64,000 bases of DNA from Paenibacillus sp. ACRRY (GCF_022346995.1 NZ_JAKRNM010000004.1:310001-374000), one strand, 5' to 3'. Counted from the first letter of the stretch, positions 1 to 8,687 are shown. A program made the numbers and translations. The notes: generated from the letters alone by a model not told the origin.

Positions 1-5
1 AAATG

Positions 6-38
6 AAAGGTCCATCCGATAAGCGGATGGACCTTTTT
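6..38. terminator. Intrinsic terminator
   Basis: A perfect 13-bp stem (6-18 with 24-36, loop ATAAG) is followed by five T on the plus strand. On the minus strand the stem is followed by TTTCATTT, so it could also end the minus-strand coat operon whose last stop is at 55. It is probably shared with a converging gene left of the window. Confidence 0.75.
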
Positions 39-54
39 CGGTCATTTCCTATAT

Positions 55-723
55 TCAAGGCAGATGAATGGTTTGAATATGATCGGTATGCATAATTAAG
101 GTCTGACCTTCTGCCTCTACCAGTTCAATCAGCTTATTGTCTGCGGCCTTCAGCAATCCAGCCCGATATGGCTTGTCACCAAGATTCAGGATGACAAGTT
201 CACCAACCATTTTCTGAAGCTGTTGCTCCATTGTCCGTGAAAGAGGCATGGACGCAGGCTGAATGGGGAAGTGCTGCTGGCTTAGGGAATAGGGCGTGCT
301 GTTTGTTGGAGAAGGAATGATATATTTCAGATGATTGATGGAGACGTAGACCGAATGATGCAGCGGAGAGAAGAAGATGAAGTAATCGTTCATAATGTTC
401 GTAATATAACCATGCAGCGTACGCCCGCCTATCGAAATTTCACTGAATCTGCCACGAGCATTCATTAATATTTTGCGATACGATATATTGTTGTGATCCA
501 TCTCGGGATCAGGCGCAGGCACGCTGGAAGTGAAACTGGCATCGCCCCCTTTGGTCATGTGCATGGATTGAAGGTGATGAAGAGGTACATAGGTAAAGCG
601 TTGATCTCCGTAAACGACAATCAGGTCCTGACCCATATCAATAATCTCACCCTGAATAGGAAGTTTACAGCCGGATAGTTCCAATTCGATGGATTTTCCA
701 AGCCACATTGTTGGGAATTTCAC
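55..723 (-). CDS. CotB-like spore coat protein, three repeats
   Basis: A 222-residue protein with no signal peptide or membrane segment. It holds three copies of a roughly 55-residue module seen in CotB-type coat proteins. Each has a G-x-x-(hydrophobic) start, a short gap, and an end of the form 'PLHHLQSM', 'SINHLKYI' or 'HTDHIQTI', comparable to 'HVKSI' in CotB. The modules lie near residues 5-55, 85-140 and 170-220. The GTG start at 723 is chosen because GAGGAGG sits 6 bases upstream; the longer reading frame to 783 would run into the transporter gene. It is the last gene of a minus-strand run with CotB and an ArsB-type transporter, 13 bp after that transporter's stop. A coat or spore-surface role is inferred from the repeats and neighbours. 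Confidence 0.6.
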   Translation of the reverse strand: MKFPTMWLGKSIELELSGCKLPIQGEIIDMGQDLIVVYGDQRFTYVPLHHLQSMHMTKGGDASFTSSVPAPDPEMDHNNISYRKILMNARGRFSEISIGGRTLHGYITNIMNDYFIFFSPLHHSVYVSINHLKYIIPSPTNSTPYSLSQQHFPIQPASMPLSRTMEQQLQKMVGELVILNLGDKPYRAGLLKAADNKLIELVEAEGQTLIMHTDHIQTIHLP

Positions 724-736
724 AGTATACCTCCTC

Positions 737-2104
737 TCAATATAGAATAGACGTCCAAATATATAGGGATAATAGGCTGACAATTAGACTAATTGGTATC
801 ACTATGAAGGTTACTTTCATATACTGTTTCCAAGAGACTCGAACATGGTGGGTCTTTAAAATATACATCCAGATCAAGGTTGCTAACGTACCTATGGGTG
901 TCAGCAAGGCTCCAATATCACTTCCCAGAATGTTGGCAAGGTAAGCCAGATGCAGCTGGGTATCACCTAATTGAAGATCGGTTACTGCGAATGTACCAAT
1001 CATGACGGAAGGCAGGTTGTTGAGCAGATTGGATAATAGAGTGAGCATTAGACCCGATACGGCAATGAGACTGGCGTCACCACCTTCTACCATGGGCTTC
1101 ATCCACTGAACGATGACAGCCGTCATTCCCGCCCGGTGAAGACTATCCACGATAATATAAATGCTGAAGGCGAAGAGCAGAATGTGCCAAGGCGTTTGGG
1201 TAACTACATCCTTAAGTCCAGTCCGGGTGCGATACCAACGCACAGCCAGCATCAGGACAACACCGGTGATTGCGACAACCTCCATACGAATGCCCCACTG
1301 CTCAGCGAGAAAGTATCCTGCACGAATGAATACAACAATCCCGATACAGACACGGAACAACCACCAGTCTACGTTTTTATCGCTATTATTTGGTTGTGCC
1401 TCCTGATCCCCTGTTTGCAGCGGATGATACGCGGAACCGGATGTGGATTGCATGGACATGGGGTAGTGATGAATAACCTTGGGAATACTTTTGCGAAAAT
1501 AATAGAACAGCAGTATGGTCATCACCATGATCCCCAGCATCGATGGCACAAACATCATCTGGGTATAGGTGTTTAGGTTCAACCCGACCATTTGCAAGGC
1601 GATGAGATTGGCGAGATTACTAAGTCCAATCGGGGCACTGGAAGCTGTAGCGATGAGTGCACCTGAGATCAGGTAAGGTAATTGCTGATGCACTTTCAGG
1701 CGAAGGATGGAACAGATCCGGAGAATGATCGGAGTTGTAATCAGTATACTGCCGTCGTTGTTGAAGAAGACTGTCATGAGAAAACAGAGTAATAGAATCA
1801 GCCAGAATAATCGGAAGCCAGAGCCTCGTGCCTTTTCAATCATATTGATGGCGATCCAGCGAAAAAAACCGATGCTCTCGAGAATGATGGACATGACAAT
1901 GGTCGAGAGAATGGTTACGGCTGCGCCGGAAACTATCCCGAAGATGCCAACGATATGAGCGAAGCTGCTCACGCCAGTTATAACAAGAAGAAGGGCGCCA
2001 AGCGAAGTAGGAATGGATTCATTCAATCCGCCAGGTCGCCACATCAGGAAGATGACAGTGATGATAAACACCCCGAAGGTTAACCACAACTGGTAATCAG
2101 GCAT
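737..2104 (-). CDS. ArsB/NhaD-type membrane transporter
   Basis: A 455-residue integral membrane protein with about eleven hydrophobic segments. It matches the ArsB arsenite-efflux branch of the ion transporter superfamily: 'FFNNDGSILITTPI' resembles the ArsB 'FFANDGAALILTPI' region, and 'NNLPSVMIG' is a second conserved stretch. ArsB proteins move arsenite or antimonite out of the cell, but members without arsR/arsC neighbours, as here, may carry other anions, so the substrate is uncertain. The start codon directly follows the stop of a 45-residue ORF (TAAATG) and its ribosome site GGGAGGTG lies inside that ORF, implying translational coupling. It lies between CotB and a CotB-like gene in one minus-strand run. 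Confidence 0.8.
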   Translation of the reverse strand: MPDYQLWLTFGVFIITVIFLMWRPGGLNESIPTSLGALLLVITGVSSFAHIVGIFGIVSGAAVTILSTIVMSIILESIGFFRWIAINMIEKARGSGFRLFWLILLLCFLMTVFFNNDGSILITTPIILRICSILRLKVHQQLPYLISGALIATASSAPIGLSNLANLIALQMVGLNLNTYTQMMFVPSMLGIMVMTILLFYYFRKSIPKVIHHYPMSMQSTSGSAYHPLQTGDQEAQPNNSDKNVDWWLFRVCIGIVVFIRAGYFLAEQWGIRMEVVAITGVVLMLAVRWYRTRTGLKDVVTQTPWHILLFAFSIYIIVDSLHRAGMTAVIVQWMKPMVEGGDASLIAVSGLMLTLLSNLLNNLPSVMIGTFAVTDLQLGDTQLHLAYLANILGSDIGALLTPIGTLATLIWMYILKTHHVRVSWKQYMKVTFIVIPISLIVSLLSLYIWTSILY

Positions 2105-2242
2105 TTACTGTGATTCACCTCCCAGGGGGAGAAGTCCTGGTGGAGATTGAATCGAATGTTCGTGGGTTGGAGCGGGCCTTCCAGGCACAACAACCCAGTA
2201 TAAAGGCACACCGATTAAGACAACGGCAACGAATATCAACAT
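2105..2242 (-). CDS. Small membrane peptide, 45 residues
   Basis: A 45-codon ORF, ATG at 2242, stop TAA at 2105-2107 immediately followed by the ATG of the ArsB-type gene. AAAGGGGGG lies 7 bases before the start, a very strong site. The peptide begins MLIFVAVVLIGVPLYWVVV, one likely transmembrane helix, followed by a proline-rich polar tail. The ribosome site of the transporter is inside this ORF, so its translation probably couples to or feeds the transporter. It could be a small transporter partner or merely a coupling leader. I do not recognise a family. Confidence 0.6.
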   Translation of the reverse strand: MLIFVAVVLIGVPLYWVVVPGRPAPTHEHSIQSPPGLLPLGGESQ

Positions 2243-2292
2243 GATTATTCCCCCCTTTAAACTGGTTGATAACCTAAGCTGTCAGATAACGA

Positions 2293-3057
2293 TTATGATC
2301 TCTTTTTACCGCCGGACTTGTTGCCACCGGATTTATTCCCGCCAGATTTGTTTCCTTTGGATTGGTTGCCTTGGTTGCCGCGCGAACGGTTACCTTGAGC
2401 TCCTTGTGAACGGTTACCGCGTGATTGATTGCCTTGAGCGCCTTGTTGCGCGCCTTGGGAGCGATTGCCACGGGACTGGTTGCCTTGAGCGGCTTGATTA
2501 CCCTGGGATTGGTTGCCTTGAGCAGCCTGATTCCCTTGAGAACGATTGCCTTGAGCAGCTTGGTTTCCTTGGCTTGTGTTATTACCATTATTGTTGCTGT
2601 TGTTAGAGTTATTGCTATTGTTGTTGTTGTTGTTGTTACTACCGCGTACAATGGATACCGATTTCACATGCTGCAGGGGAATACGAACGATCTCCTGATT
2701 TTTCAAAGCCAAAATTAATTGGTTCTGATTGGCATCGGCCAGGATACCTTCGACTTTTTCAGGTCCTCCCCGGTTGATCTGAACACGCCGGAAGCGGAGT
2801 GCCTGCATAACCCCGAGAAACGTATTGGATGGAATTGGGTTCCCTAAGGCTGCAGTTCTGTTACCGCCGGAACGGCCTGTGTCTGTTATGCTTTTGACAT
2901 GAGTCTCATTGACATAGACGATGCCTTCCTTGCAGCTCATCGCCATATAGTCCCACCGTACGTCCATCAGCGTGCCCGTTACGGAATCTGGGCCACCCCG
3001 GTTAATCTTGATCTCTCTTCCGAGCAAACCTCTCATACCTTGACCGTTCATAGACAT
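2293..3057 (-). CDS. cotB: Spore coat protein CotB
   Basis: A 254-residue protein. Two CotB modules are visible: 'INRGGPDSVTGTL' near residues 18-30 ending in 'HVKSIT', and 'INRGGPEKVEGIL' near 94-106 ending in 'HVKSVS'. From about residue 141 the chain becomes low complexity: an asparagine/serine run, then repeats of the type QGNQ/RGNRSQG, then GGNKSGGNKS and a KKRS end. B. subtilis CotB has the same architecture with a Ser/Lys/Arg tail that is the known substrate of the CotH kinase, and cotH lies divergently next door here. The ATG at 3057 is preceded by GGAAGGGG at 9 bases; an upstream in-frame ATG at 3135 lacks such a site. Expected location: outer spore coat. Confidence 0.85.
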   Translation of the reverse strand: MSMNGQGMRGLLGREIKINRGGPDSVTGTLMDVRWDYMAMSCKEGIVYVNETHVKSITDTGRSGGNRTAALGNPIPSNTFLGVMQALRFRRVQINRGGPEKVEGILADANQNQLILALKNQEIVRIPLQHVKSVSIVRGSNNNNNNNSNNSNNSNNNGNNTSQGNQAAQGNRSQGNQAAQGNQSQGNQAAQGNQSRGNRSQGAQQGAQGNQSRGNRSQGAQGNRSRGNQGNQSKGNKSGGNKSGGNKSGGKKRS

Positions 3058-3218
3058 TGTGTTGTGCCCCTTCCGTGATATAAGTTCAGATGGACATAAA
3101 TGGCGGATGTTTTGTTGATCCCTTGCATTCGTCATTCGTGTCTGTCTGTAGTTTAATCATATGAAACATGCTTTTGAGAGGGACTAGCCAGACAACCATT
3201 TCTATACTATTTTGGCTA

Positions 3219-3252
3219 TAATCTATGAGAAGATGATGGTAATCATAGATTA
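3219..3252. promoter_or_regulatory. Inverted repeat with divergent sigma-K-like -10 boxes
   Basis: A perfect 10-bp inverted repeat (TAATCTATGA at 3219-3228, TCATAGATTA at 3243-3252, 14-bp spacer) lies between divergent cotB and cotH. Each arm reads CATAGATTA outward on its own strand, fitting the sigma-K -10 consensus CATANNNTA. The matching -35 AC is not evident at the usual distance, so promoter function is inference; it could also be an operator. Confidence 0.4.
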
Positions 3253-3400
3253 ATGGCACGATTATTCCGCATCCCGGAAGGTTGGCTTGTTGGTGCTATG
3301 AATGGAACTGTGTATCTGCCCTTACGGCTCGCTGTGCTCCTGCATAGGATGGTGTAACAGCCTACGGGCAATCTCAGGGGTCTTCGAAAGGCGGATGGAA

Positions 3401-4453
3401 ATGGCTCTACCTGTCTACCACATCACGGTGTCCGATAACGAGTATCAACAGTTAACATCCAATATCTGGTCAGATACGTTTGTGAACGGAACGATGCAGA
3501 TGGACGGCAAACAGCTTCCCATCCGAATTCGATACCGGGGAGGGCACACACGTGGGTATGTCAAAAAGTCTTTTGAAATTCGAACGTCCAGCAGAACATT
3601 CCATTTCAATGCTGAGTACGATGATCCCTCACTGCTGCGCAATGCACTCTCGTTCCGTTTTTTCGAATCCCTTCGTGTTCCGGCTCCGTCGACGCAGCAC
3701 TGCATACTGTATCTAAACGGACAGCTGAAGGGTGTCTATTTGCGTATTGAGGGAGTTAAATCGTTCTTTTTTCGGCAACGAAAAATGCCTGTTCGAAGCA
3801 TCTTCTATGCGGTGAACGATCATGCGGGATTTGCACTAAATTCGGATTCGACCGAAACAAACACGGATCTACTATCCGGATACACACTGATTCGCGGCAA
3901 GGACGAGGACCGCACGAGGCTCCGTATCTTTATCCAGCAGCTGAATACGAAGTCGAAGCTGGATCTGCTTCGCTTTTTGCAGACGAGAATGGATACGGAT
4001 AACTATTTGCGATGGCTGAGTGGAGCTGTACTTACAGGCAACTTCGATGGATTCCATCAGAATTACACATGGTATGAGAAGATCAAGACTCGGAGGTATG
4101 GTATCCTGCCCTGGGATTATGAGGGGACTTGGGGAAGAAACTGCTATGGTGCGAGAGTAGATCCTAACCTCGTACGAATTCAGGGATATAACAAGCTGAC
4201 TGGACGGCTGCTTGCCTTCCGCCTTTTCCGCCAGCAGTACAAGAGAATGATGCAGCAGCATCTGATGAACGTTTTCACCGAGAAACGGATTATGCCCGTG
4301 GTATATCGACTGCATGGTCAGATCCGTGAAGCTGTGGAGCAGGACCCCTACATGAAATGGCCTATTAATGTTTTTTATGGTGAACCTGAGAAGATTCGTA
4401 CTTATGTGGTAGAGCGCCGGGAGTATCTGCAGAAGGAGCTACACCGATTGTAG
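3401..4453 (+). CDS. cotH: Spore coat protein kinase CotH
   Basis: A 350-residue CotH-family protein. CotH is an atypical kinase that phosphorylates coat proteins CotB and CotG and is needed for outer-coat assembly. Visible family signatures are 'MALPVYHITV' at the N-terminus, 'IRYRGGHTRGYVKKSF' near residues 45-60, 'GVYLRIEGVKSFFFR', and the catalytic-type aspartates in 'NFDGFHQNY' and 'PWDYEGTWG'. The start at 3401 is preferred: AAAGG lies 9 bases upstream and the N-terminus then matches the family. The frame stays open back to 3302, but that extension is cysteine-rich and unlike CotH. Length is usual for the family. It is divergent from cotB, its likely substrate. Confidence 0.9.
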   Translation: MALPVYHITVSDNEYQQLTSNIWSDTFVNGTMQMDGKQLPIRIRYRGGHTRGYVKKSFEIRTSSRTFHFNAEYDDPSLLRNALSFRFFESLRVPAPSTQHCILYLNGQLKGVYLRIEGVKSFFFRQRKMPVRSIFYAVNDHAGFALNSDSTETNTDLLSGYTLIRGKDEDRTRLRIFIQQLNTKSKLDLLRFLQTRMDTDNYLRWLSGAVLTGNFDGFHQNYTWYEKIKTRRYGILPWDYEGTWGRNCYGARVDPNLVRIQGYNKLTGRLLAFRLFRQQYKRMMQQHLMNVFTEKRIMPVVYRLHGQIREAVEQDPYMKWPINVFYGEPEKIRTYVVERREYLQKELHRL

Positions 4454-4481
4454 GTGCACTGATATATGGTGAACTGATAAA

Positions 4482-4513
4482 CTTTGACCATTGCAGACAG
4501 GTCAGGGTTTTTC
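4482..4513 (+). terminator. Terminator after cotH
   Basis: An 8-bp stem with wobble pairs (CTTTGACC 4482-4489 with GGTCAGGG 4500-4507) is followed by TTTTTCTG and more T. It lies 30 bp after the cotH stop. Confidence 0.55.
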
Positions 4514-4571
4514 TGTTTTTTTGAACAGGGGTGTGATATGTTTTTAAGCATAAGAAGGGGACGGGATAAGG

Positions 4572-6422
4572 GTGAGGTGCGTGTACAGAATATGGTGGGA
4601 TAACTTTTGTAAACGCTTTAAATTCAGAACGAAATTAATCTTGTTTTTGTCGGCAGCAACGGTATTCATCTCGGGAATTACAGGGCTGATCACATATCAC
4701 ATCCATATTGCCCTTTTTAACGAAGAAGTCAGTCGTCAGTATAGTCTTACAGCAGAACAGGTTCTGGCACGGCTGGATTCGCGGGTCAACGACATGTACA
4801 AAGTCACAGATTACATCACGCTGAATCCTTCCGTGAAAAATGCCATTAAGGCACAAGCTGCAGGCATCTCTTCCTATGATCAGATGAAGCTTGAGGATGA
4901 ACTGGATGACCAGCTGTATCAGGTAAGGCTGGATGCACCGGAGATCATGGGACTTCGCATTTATGATCTGAAGGGAAATATATTTAATCTGGGCGCCTTT
5001 GCCGGCTCGTTTCAGCAGATGAATCCTTCCTATTTGGCCGAGATGGTTCATAAGCTGGAAGGGACGGGCGGCGAATATGTATGGAATCGTCTGGGTGCGG
5101 ATGCTTTCCTGCAGGAAGAGCAGTCCAATTGGATTTTGGCTGGACGATTAATGCGCTCGGTTGATCTGGAAACGTACGGAGTGATGTTGATCCTGTTTAA
5201 CACCTCGCTGTTTGAGTCGTATCTCAAGGACCTGCGATTGAACGAGGAAGTTGCCGTTGATCTGTTTGATGCGGAAGGGCAGCTGCTATATGCGTTTCAT
5301 AATCAGGATACAGACCCGCCGCCGCTTGCACAGCTAAACCTGGGGGCCACCGAGATTAGGGACGAGCAGGGATCAACTCACTTATATACCAAACAAACCT
5401 CGGATAAGGCACGCTTCACACTGGTGAGCAAGGTATCGCTCGCACAGATTCAGAACAAGGGGAAGCTCATCCTGCAAGTCGCCGTGTTCTCTGCCGCAGC
5501 CAGCGTACTATGCTCCTGGTTCATCATCACTATCATTAGCGGCAGATTGCTGCGTCCGCTGGCTAGTCTGGTCAATGCGATGAAAAGAGTGCGCGATGGC
5601 CAGTTCGATACAAGGGTCCGAATTGAGACGCGGGATGAGCTGGGCTTCATCGGGGAACGGTTCAATGCGATGGCTTCCCGAATCGATACGCTCATTCATG
5701 AAGTGTACGAGCGGGAACTCAGTGAGAAGGAAGCCGAGCTCAAAGCCATTCAGGCGCAGTTGAACCCTCATTTTCTATATAACACACTAAGCATGTTTTT
5801 CTGGAAGTTTTATATGTTGGGCGATGAGAAATCCGCTCGTCTCGTTACAGCCCTCTCTGAAATGCTGCAATATACACTGGAACCCGTGCAGCGATTAACG
5901 ACTCTCCAGGATGAGATGACGCAAATCGATCATTATCTGCAGATCCAACAGGCCAGATATCAGGAAGCATTATCCATTGATATTTCTATTCCTGCGGAGT
6001 TACTCCGCTGTCAGGTGATCCGATTGCTGCTCCAGCCTATCGTCGAGAATGTGTTTGTACATGCCTTCTCAGACAAGAGGGACAATCGCCGTTTGCAGAT
6101 CCGTGGTATACAGCAACTAGGGCATGAGATGGAGATGGAAACGGACATGCTCATTATTGAAATCGTAGATAACGGCTGCGGCATGGATGCACCGGTCATT
6201 GAACGAATGATGAAGCCAGTTCCGCATGCGGAGGAGGAACGTCAGCATATCGGCATCCGAAGTGTACTCCGTAGAATCGAGCTGATTCACGGGGAGCCTT
6301 ATGGCGTACAGATCGAGTCTGTTGTGGGAGAAGGGACGCTTGTACGCCTTCGTTTACCATATCAGAGCGGAGTAGGAATCATGCCAGGAAATTCGGATGA
6401 TAGAGAGGAGCAGGTGCTGTGA
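4572..6422 (+). CDS. YesM-type sensor histidine kinase
   Basis: A 616-residue membrane histidine kinase. One membrane helix lies near residues 20-42, then an extracellular Cache-like sensor of about 250 residues, a second helix near 300-325, a HAMP domain ('LLRPLASLVNAMKRVRDG'), then the His_kinase domain with the phospho-acceptor in 'NPHFLYNTL' and an ATPase domain with 'DNGCGMD'. This is the YesM/LytS-like class that senses sugars or cell-wall fragments. The GTG start at 4572 has AGAAGGGG about 11 bases upstream; GTG at 4581 is an alternative. The stop overlaps the start of the response regulator by 4 bases, so the two are coupled. A cre-like site lies inside the first codons. Confidence 0.88.
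   Translation: MRCVYRIWWDNFCKRFKFRTKLILFLSAATVFISGITGLITYHIHIALFNEEVSRQYSLTAEQVLARLDSRVNDMYKVTDYITLNPSVKNAIKAQAAGISSYDQMKLEDELDDQLYQVRLDAPEIMGLRIYDLKGNIFNLGAFAGSFQQMNPSYLAEMVHKLEGTGGEYVWNRLGADAFLQEEQSNWILAGRLMRSVDLETYGVMLILFNTSLFESYLKDLRLNEEVAVDLFDAEGQLLYAFHNQDTDPPPLAQLNLGATEIRDEQGSTHLYTKQTSDKARFTLVSKVSLAQIQNKGKLILQVAVFSAAASVLCSWFIITIISGRLLRPLASLVNAMKRVRDGQFDTRVRIETRDELGFIGERFNAMASRIDTLIHEVYERELSEKEAELKAIQAQLNPHFLYNTLSMFFWKFYMLGDEKSARLVTALSEMLQYTLEPVQRLTTLQDEMTQIDHYLQIQQARYQEALSIDISIPAELLRCQVIRLLLQPIVENVFVHAFSDKRDNRRLQIRGIQQLGHEMEMETDMLIIEIVDNGCGMDAPVIERMMKPVPHAEEERQHIGIRSVLRRIELIHGEPYGVQIESVVGEGTLVRLRLPYQSGVGIMPGNSDDREEQVL
4608..4621. promoter_or_regulatory. cre-like CcpA site inside kinase gene start
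   Basis: TGTAAACGCTTTAA matches the catabolite-responsive element consensus TGWAANCGNTNWCA at 13 of 14 positions. It lies at codons 13-17 of the YesM-type gene, a position where CcpA would act as a roadblock. Function is inferred. Confidence 0.45.
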
Positions 6423-7495
6423 ATGGACGTATGCTTGTGGTCGATGACGAAGCGTTATTCCGTCAGGGGCTAATTCATCTGGTTCGGAACAACCCTCTCG
6501 GATGGGAAGTTGTGGGGGAAGCTGCTGATGGAGAAGAAGCGATTCAGGCGGTGCACAGCTGTACGCCTGATCTGATTATTACGGATATTAACATGCCTGT
6601 TATGGATGGTCTGGACTTGGCTGAACGCATACATGACAGCGGGCGGGATATTATGATTATCATTTTGACAGGGTATCGTGAATTTGAATATGCACAGCGT
6701 GCCATCCGCTACGGAGCCATTGAATTTTTGCTCAAGCCGTTCTCCCTCGATGAAGCATGTAAAGTGCTGCGCAAGGCACATGAAAGGTATCGCCAGAAAC
6801 AGTCAGACATCCGAATCAGGGAACAATACATCCAGGGGGACCGCACCGAGAGAAGGCGCGAAGAACTGGCTTCAATGCTGCTCCACCAGCAATTCGAGAA
6901 GATGGTCATTTGGGTGGAGGATCTACTGGAAGAAGCCGCCAGGATGCCACTGCCACAATGCAAATCCGAGATCAATCTGCTCATGAAAGTCTTGACGGAC
7001 ATGCTCGCACAGCAGCTTCAGCCACAGGAGTCTGGGGGGCTGGACGCATTTGGCTCAGATCCGCTGCTGTGGATTCATACCGTGCCCGAAGTCATTGCAT
7101 GGGCACGCTCGAAGAGTGAAGAGTGGATGGATATGATAATGCGCCTGACCCGGGAACAGCAGGATCATGTGATCACACGTGTCATTCGGTATATTGAGAT
7201 GAATTACGCCGGAAGCTGCACGCTGCAGGCCGCTGCTGTTCATGTGCATGTGACGCCAAACTACTTGAGCCATTTGTTCAAAAAGGAGACCGGACAGGGC
7301 TTCAGCCAGTATGTCAGCAAACGCCGGATCGAGAAGGCGAAGCTGCTGCTGCACAGCACCCGGCAGAGCATGGCGGATATAGCAGAACAGACAGGCTTCG
7401 ATAACTCAAGCTATTTCACAACCGTATTCAAACAGGCGACAGGATTGTCTCCTCGCGAATACCGTAAGCAGGGAACTGGAGATCACAACGAGTAG
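6419..7495 (+). CDS. YesN-type AraC-family response regulator
   Basis: A 358-residue response regulator. The receiver domain spans residues 1-120, with acidic pocket 'VDDE', the phospho-acceptor Asp in 'LIITDINMPVMDG' and the conserved Lys in 'LLKPF'. The C-terminal 100 residues form an AraC-type double helix-turn-helix ('HVTPNYLSHLFKKETG' and 'IAEQTGFDNSSYFTTVFK'). It overlaps the kinase stop by 4 bases. The GTG start is supported by GAGGAG 8 bases upstream. It probably activates the LplB/LplC/LipO-type transporter genes that follow after a 200-bp gap. Confidence 0.88.
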   Translation: MNGRMLVVDDEALFRQGLIHLVRNNPLGWEVVGEAADGEEAIQAVHSCTPDLIITDINMPVMDGLDLAERIHDSGRDIMIIILTGYREFEYAQRAIRYGAIEFLLKPFSLDEACKVLRKAHERYRQKQSDIRIREQYIQGDRTERRREELASMLLHQQFEKMVIWVEDLLEEAARMPLPQCKSEINLLMKVLTDMLAQQLQPQESGGLDAFGSDPLLWIHTVPEVIAWARSKSEEWMDMIMRLTREQQDHVITRVIRYIEMNYAGSCTLQAAAVHVHVTPNYLSHLFKKETGQGFSQYVSKRRIEKAKLLLHSTRQSMADIAEQTGFDNSSYFTTVFKQATGLSPREYRKQGTGDHNE

Positions 7496-7571
7496 CACCT
7501 ATTCTTGATGTGTTTACAGCCAAGATCAGATCATAAGGAATCTGTATGCATACAGCCTCGTTTCCAAGGAC

Positions 7572-7595
7572 AACCCCACCATGTGGGGTTATTTT
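7572..7595 (+). terminator. Weak terminator after the two-component genes
   Basis: An 8-bp perfect stem (AACCCCAC 7572-7579, GTGGGGTT 7583-7590, three-base loop) is followed by ATTTT. It separates the regulator genes from the transporter operon. Confidence 0.5.
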
Positions 7596-7631
7596 GCGTA
7601 GAAATTTTAAAAAGGATCGTTAAATAACAAA

Positions 7632-7645
7632 TGTTTACGCTTACA
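7632..7645. promoter_or_regulatory. cre-like CcpA site upstream of sugar importer
   Basis: TGTTTACGCTTACA, read on the minus strand as TGTAAGCGTAAACA, matches the cre consensus at 13 of 14 positions. It lies about 55 bp before the first permease gene, suggesting glucose repression of the importer. Confidence 0.5.
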
Positions 7646-7698
7646 TTTTTATCTAAAATACAGCTATAGCACATCAGTAGCAGAGAGGAGTGATGAAT

Positions 7699-8673
7699 AT
7701 GAAGGGGGAGCTGGCCGCTGGAACGCCGTCCGGATTACAACCGCCGGATAATGAAATGAAGCATCGAATCAGGCAGCAGCGGCTGAGACGGTTCAAAACC
7801 AATATTCCGTTAATCTTGATGTTTATTCCGGTGATCCTGTTTTACCTGACCTTTCGTTATGCACCCATTGGTGGACTGGTCATGGCCTTCAAGGACTATA
7901 ACTTCTATGACGGGCTCTGGCATAGTCCGTGGGTAGGCTTTCAGCATTTCCAGACGCTGTTCAGCGATCCGCGTACGGTGGAGATCATCCGGAACACCTT
8001 GTTCCTCAGTTTGTTAAGCATCATCGTAGGATTTCCCATTCCAATTATCCTGGCCATTATGCTGAATGAAGTGAGAAACATGGCCTTCAAGCGGACGGTG
8101 CAGACCGTGGTCTACATGCCGCACTTCTTCTCCTGGGTCATTATTGCGATGATGATCATGACGGTTTTCTCTTTGGAGAACGGGATCGTAAACCGCTGGG
8201 TGGAAGCTTGGACAGGTGAACCTTACCCGTTTATGTACAACAAGGGCTCCTGGATTGCGGTGTTCGTCGGATCAGGGATATGGAAGGACATGGGCTTCAA
8301 TGCCATCATTTTTTTGGCGGCACTAACGACCATTGATCCGAGCCAGTACGAGGCTGCACAGATGGATGGGGCGAGCAAAATGCGTCAGATCTGGCATGTG
8401 ACCCTTCCGGGAATACGTTCGACGATTATTCTTCTGCTCATTCTGTCGATGGGACGGGTGATGGAGGTCGGATTCGACCAGGTCTATATGCTCCAAAATT
8501 CCAATGTCAACGAGGTTGCTGATGTCATCAGTACGTATATTTATCGCACGGGTCTTCAGGGGGCACAGTTCAGCCTGACGACGGCGATGGGATTGTTCGA
8601 ATCCCTGGTGGCCTTTATTCTCATCTTTAGTGCGAACTACATTGCACGCCGATTCAACGAAGGTTTGTGGTAG
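7699..8673 (+). CDS. Sugar ABC transporter permease, LplB-type
   Basis: A 324-residue inner-membrane permease with six predicted helices. The binding-protein-dependent transport signature 'EAAQMDGASKMRQIWHVTLP' (EAA loop) contacts the ATPase. The N-terminal 40 residues are cytoplasmic and basic; 'YAPIGGLVMAFKDY' is typical of the LplB branch that imports oligosaccharides from plant or host glycans. The ATG at 7699 has GAGAGGAG 8 bases upstream; in-frame GTG/ATG codons at 7690 and 7693 are too close to that site. No ATPase gene is nearby, as is usual where a shared MsmX-type ATPase serves several importers. Confidence 0.88.
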   Translation: MKGELAAGTPSGLQPPDNEMKHRIRQQRLRRFKTNIPLILMFIPVILFYLTFRYAPIGGLVMAFKDYNFYDGLWHSPWVGFQHFQTLFSDPRTVEIIRNTLFLSLLSIIVGFPIPIILAIMLNEVRNMAFKRTVQTVVYMPHFFSWVIIAMMIMTVFSLENGIVNRWVEAWTGEPYPFMYNKGSWIAVFVGSGIWKDMGFNAIIFLAALTTIDPSQYEAAQMDGASKMRQIWHVTLPGIRSTIILLLILSMGRVMEVGFDQVYMLQNSNVNEVADVISTYIYRTGLQGAQFSLTTAMGLFESLVAFILIFSANYIARRFNEGLW

Positions 8674-8687
8674 GGAGGGAGAACAGC

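Noticed and set aside
2340-2640. CRISPR-like regular repeats
   Set aside because: The repeats are in-frame codons of the CotB tail, with no constant repeat/unique spacer layout.
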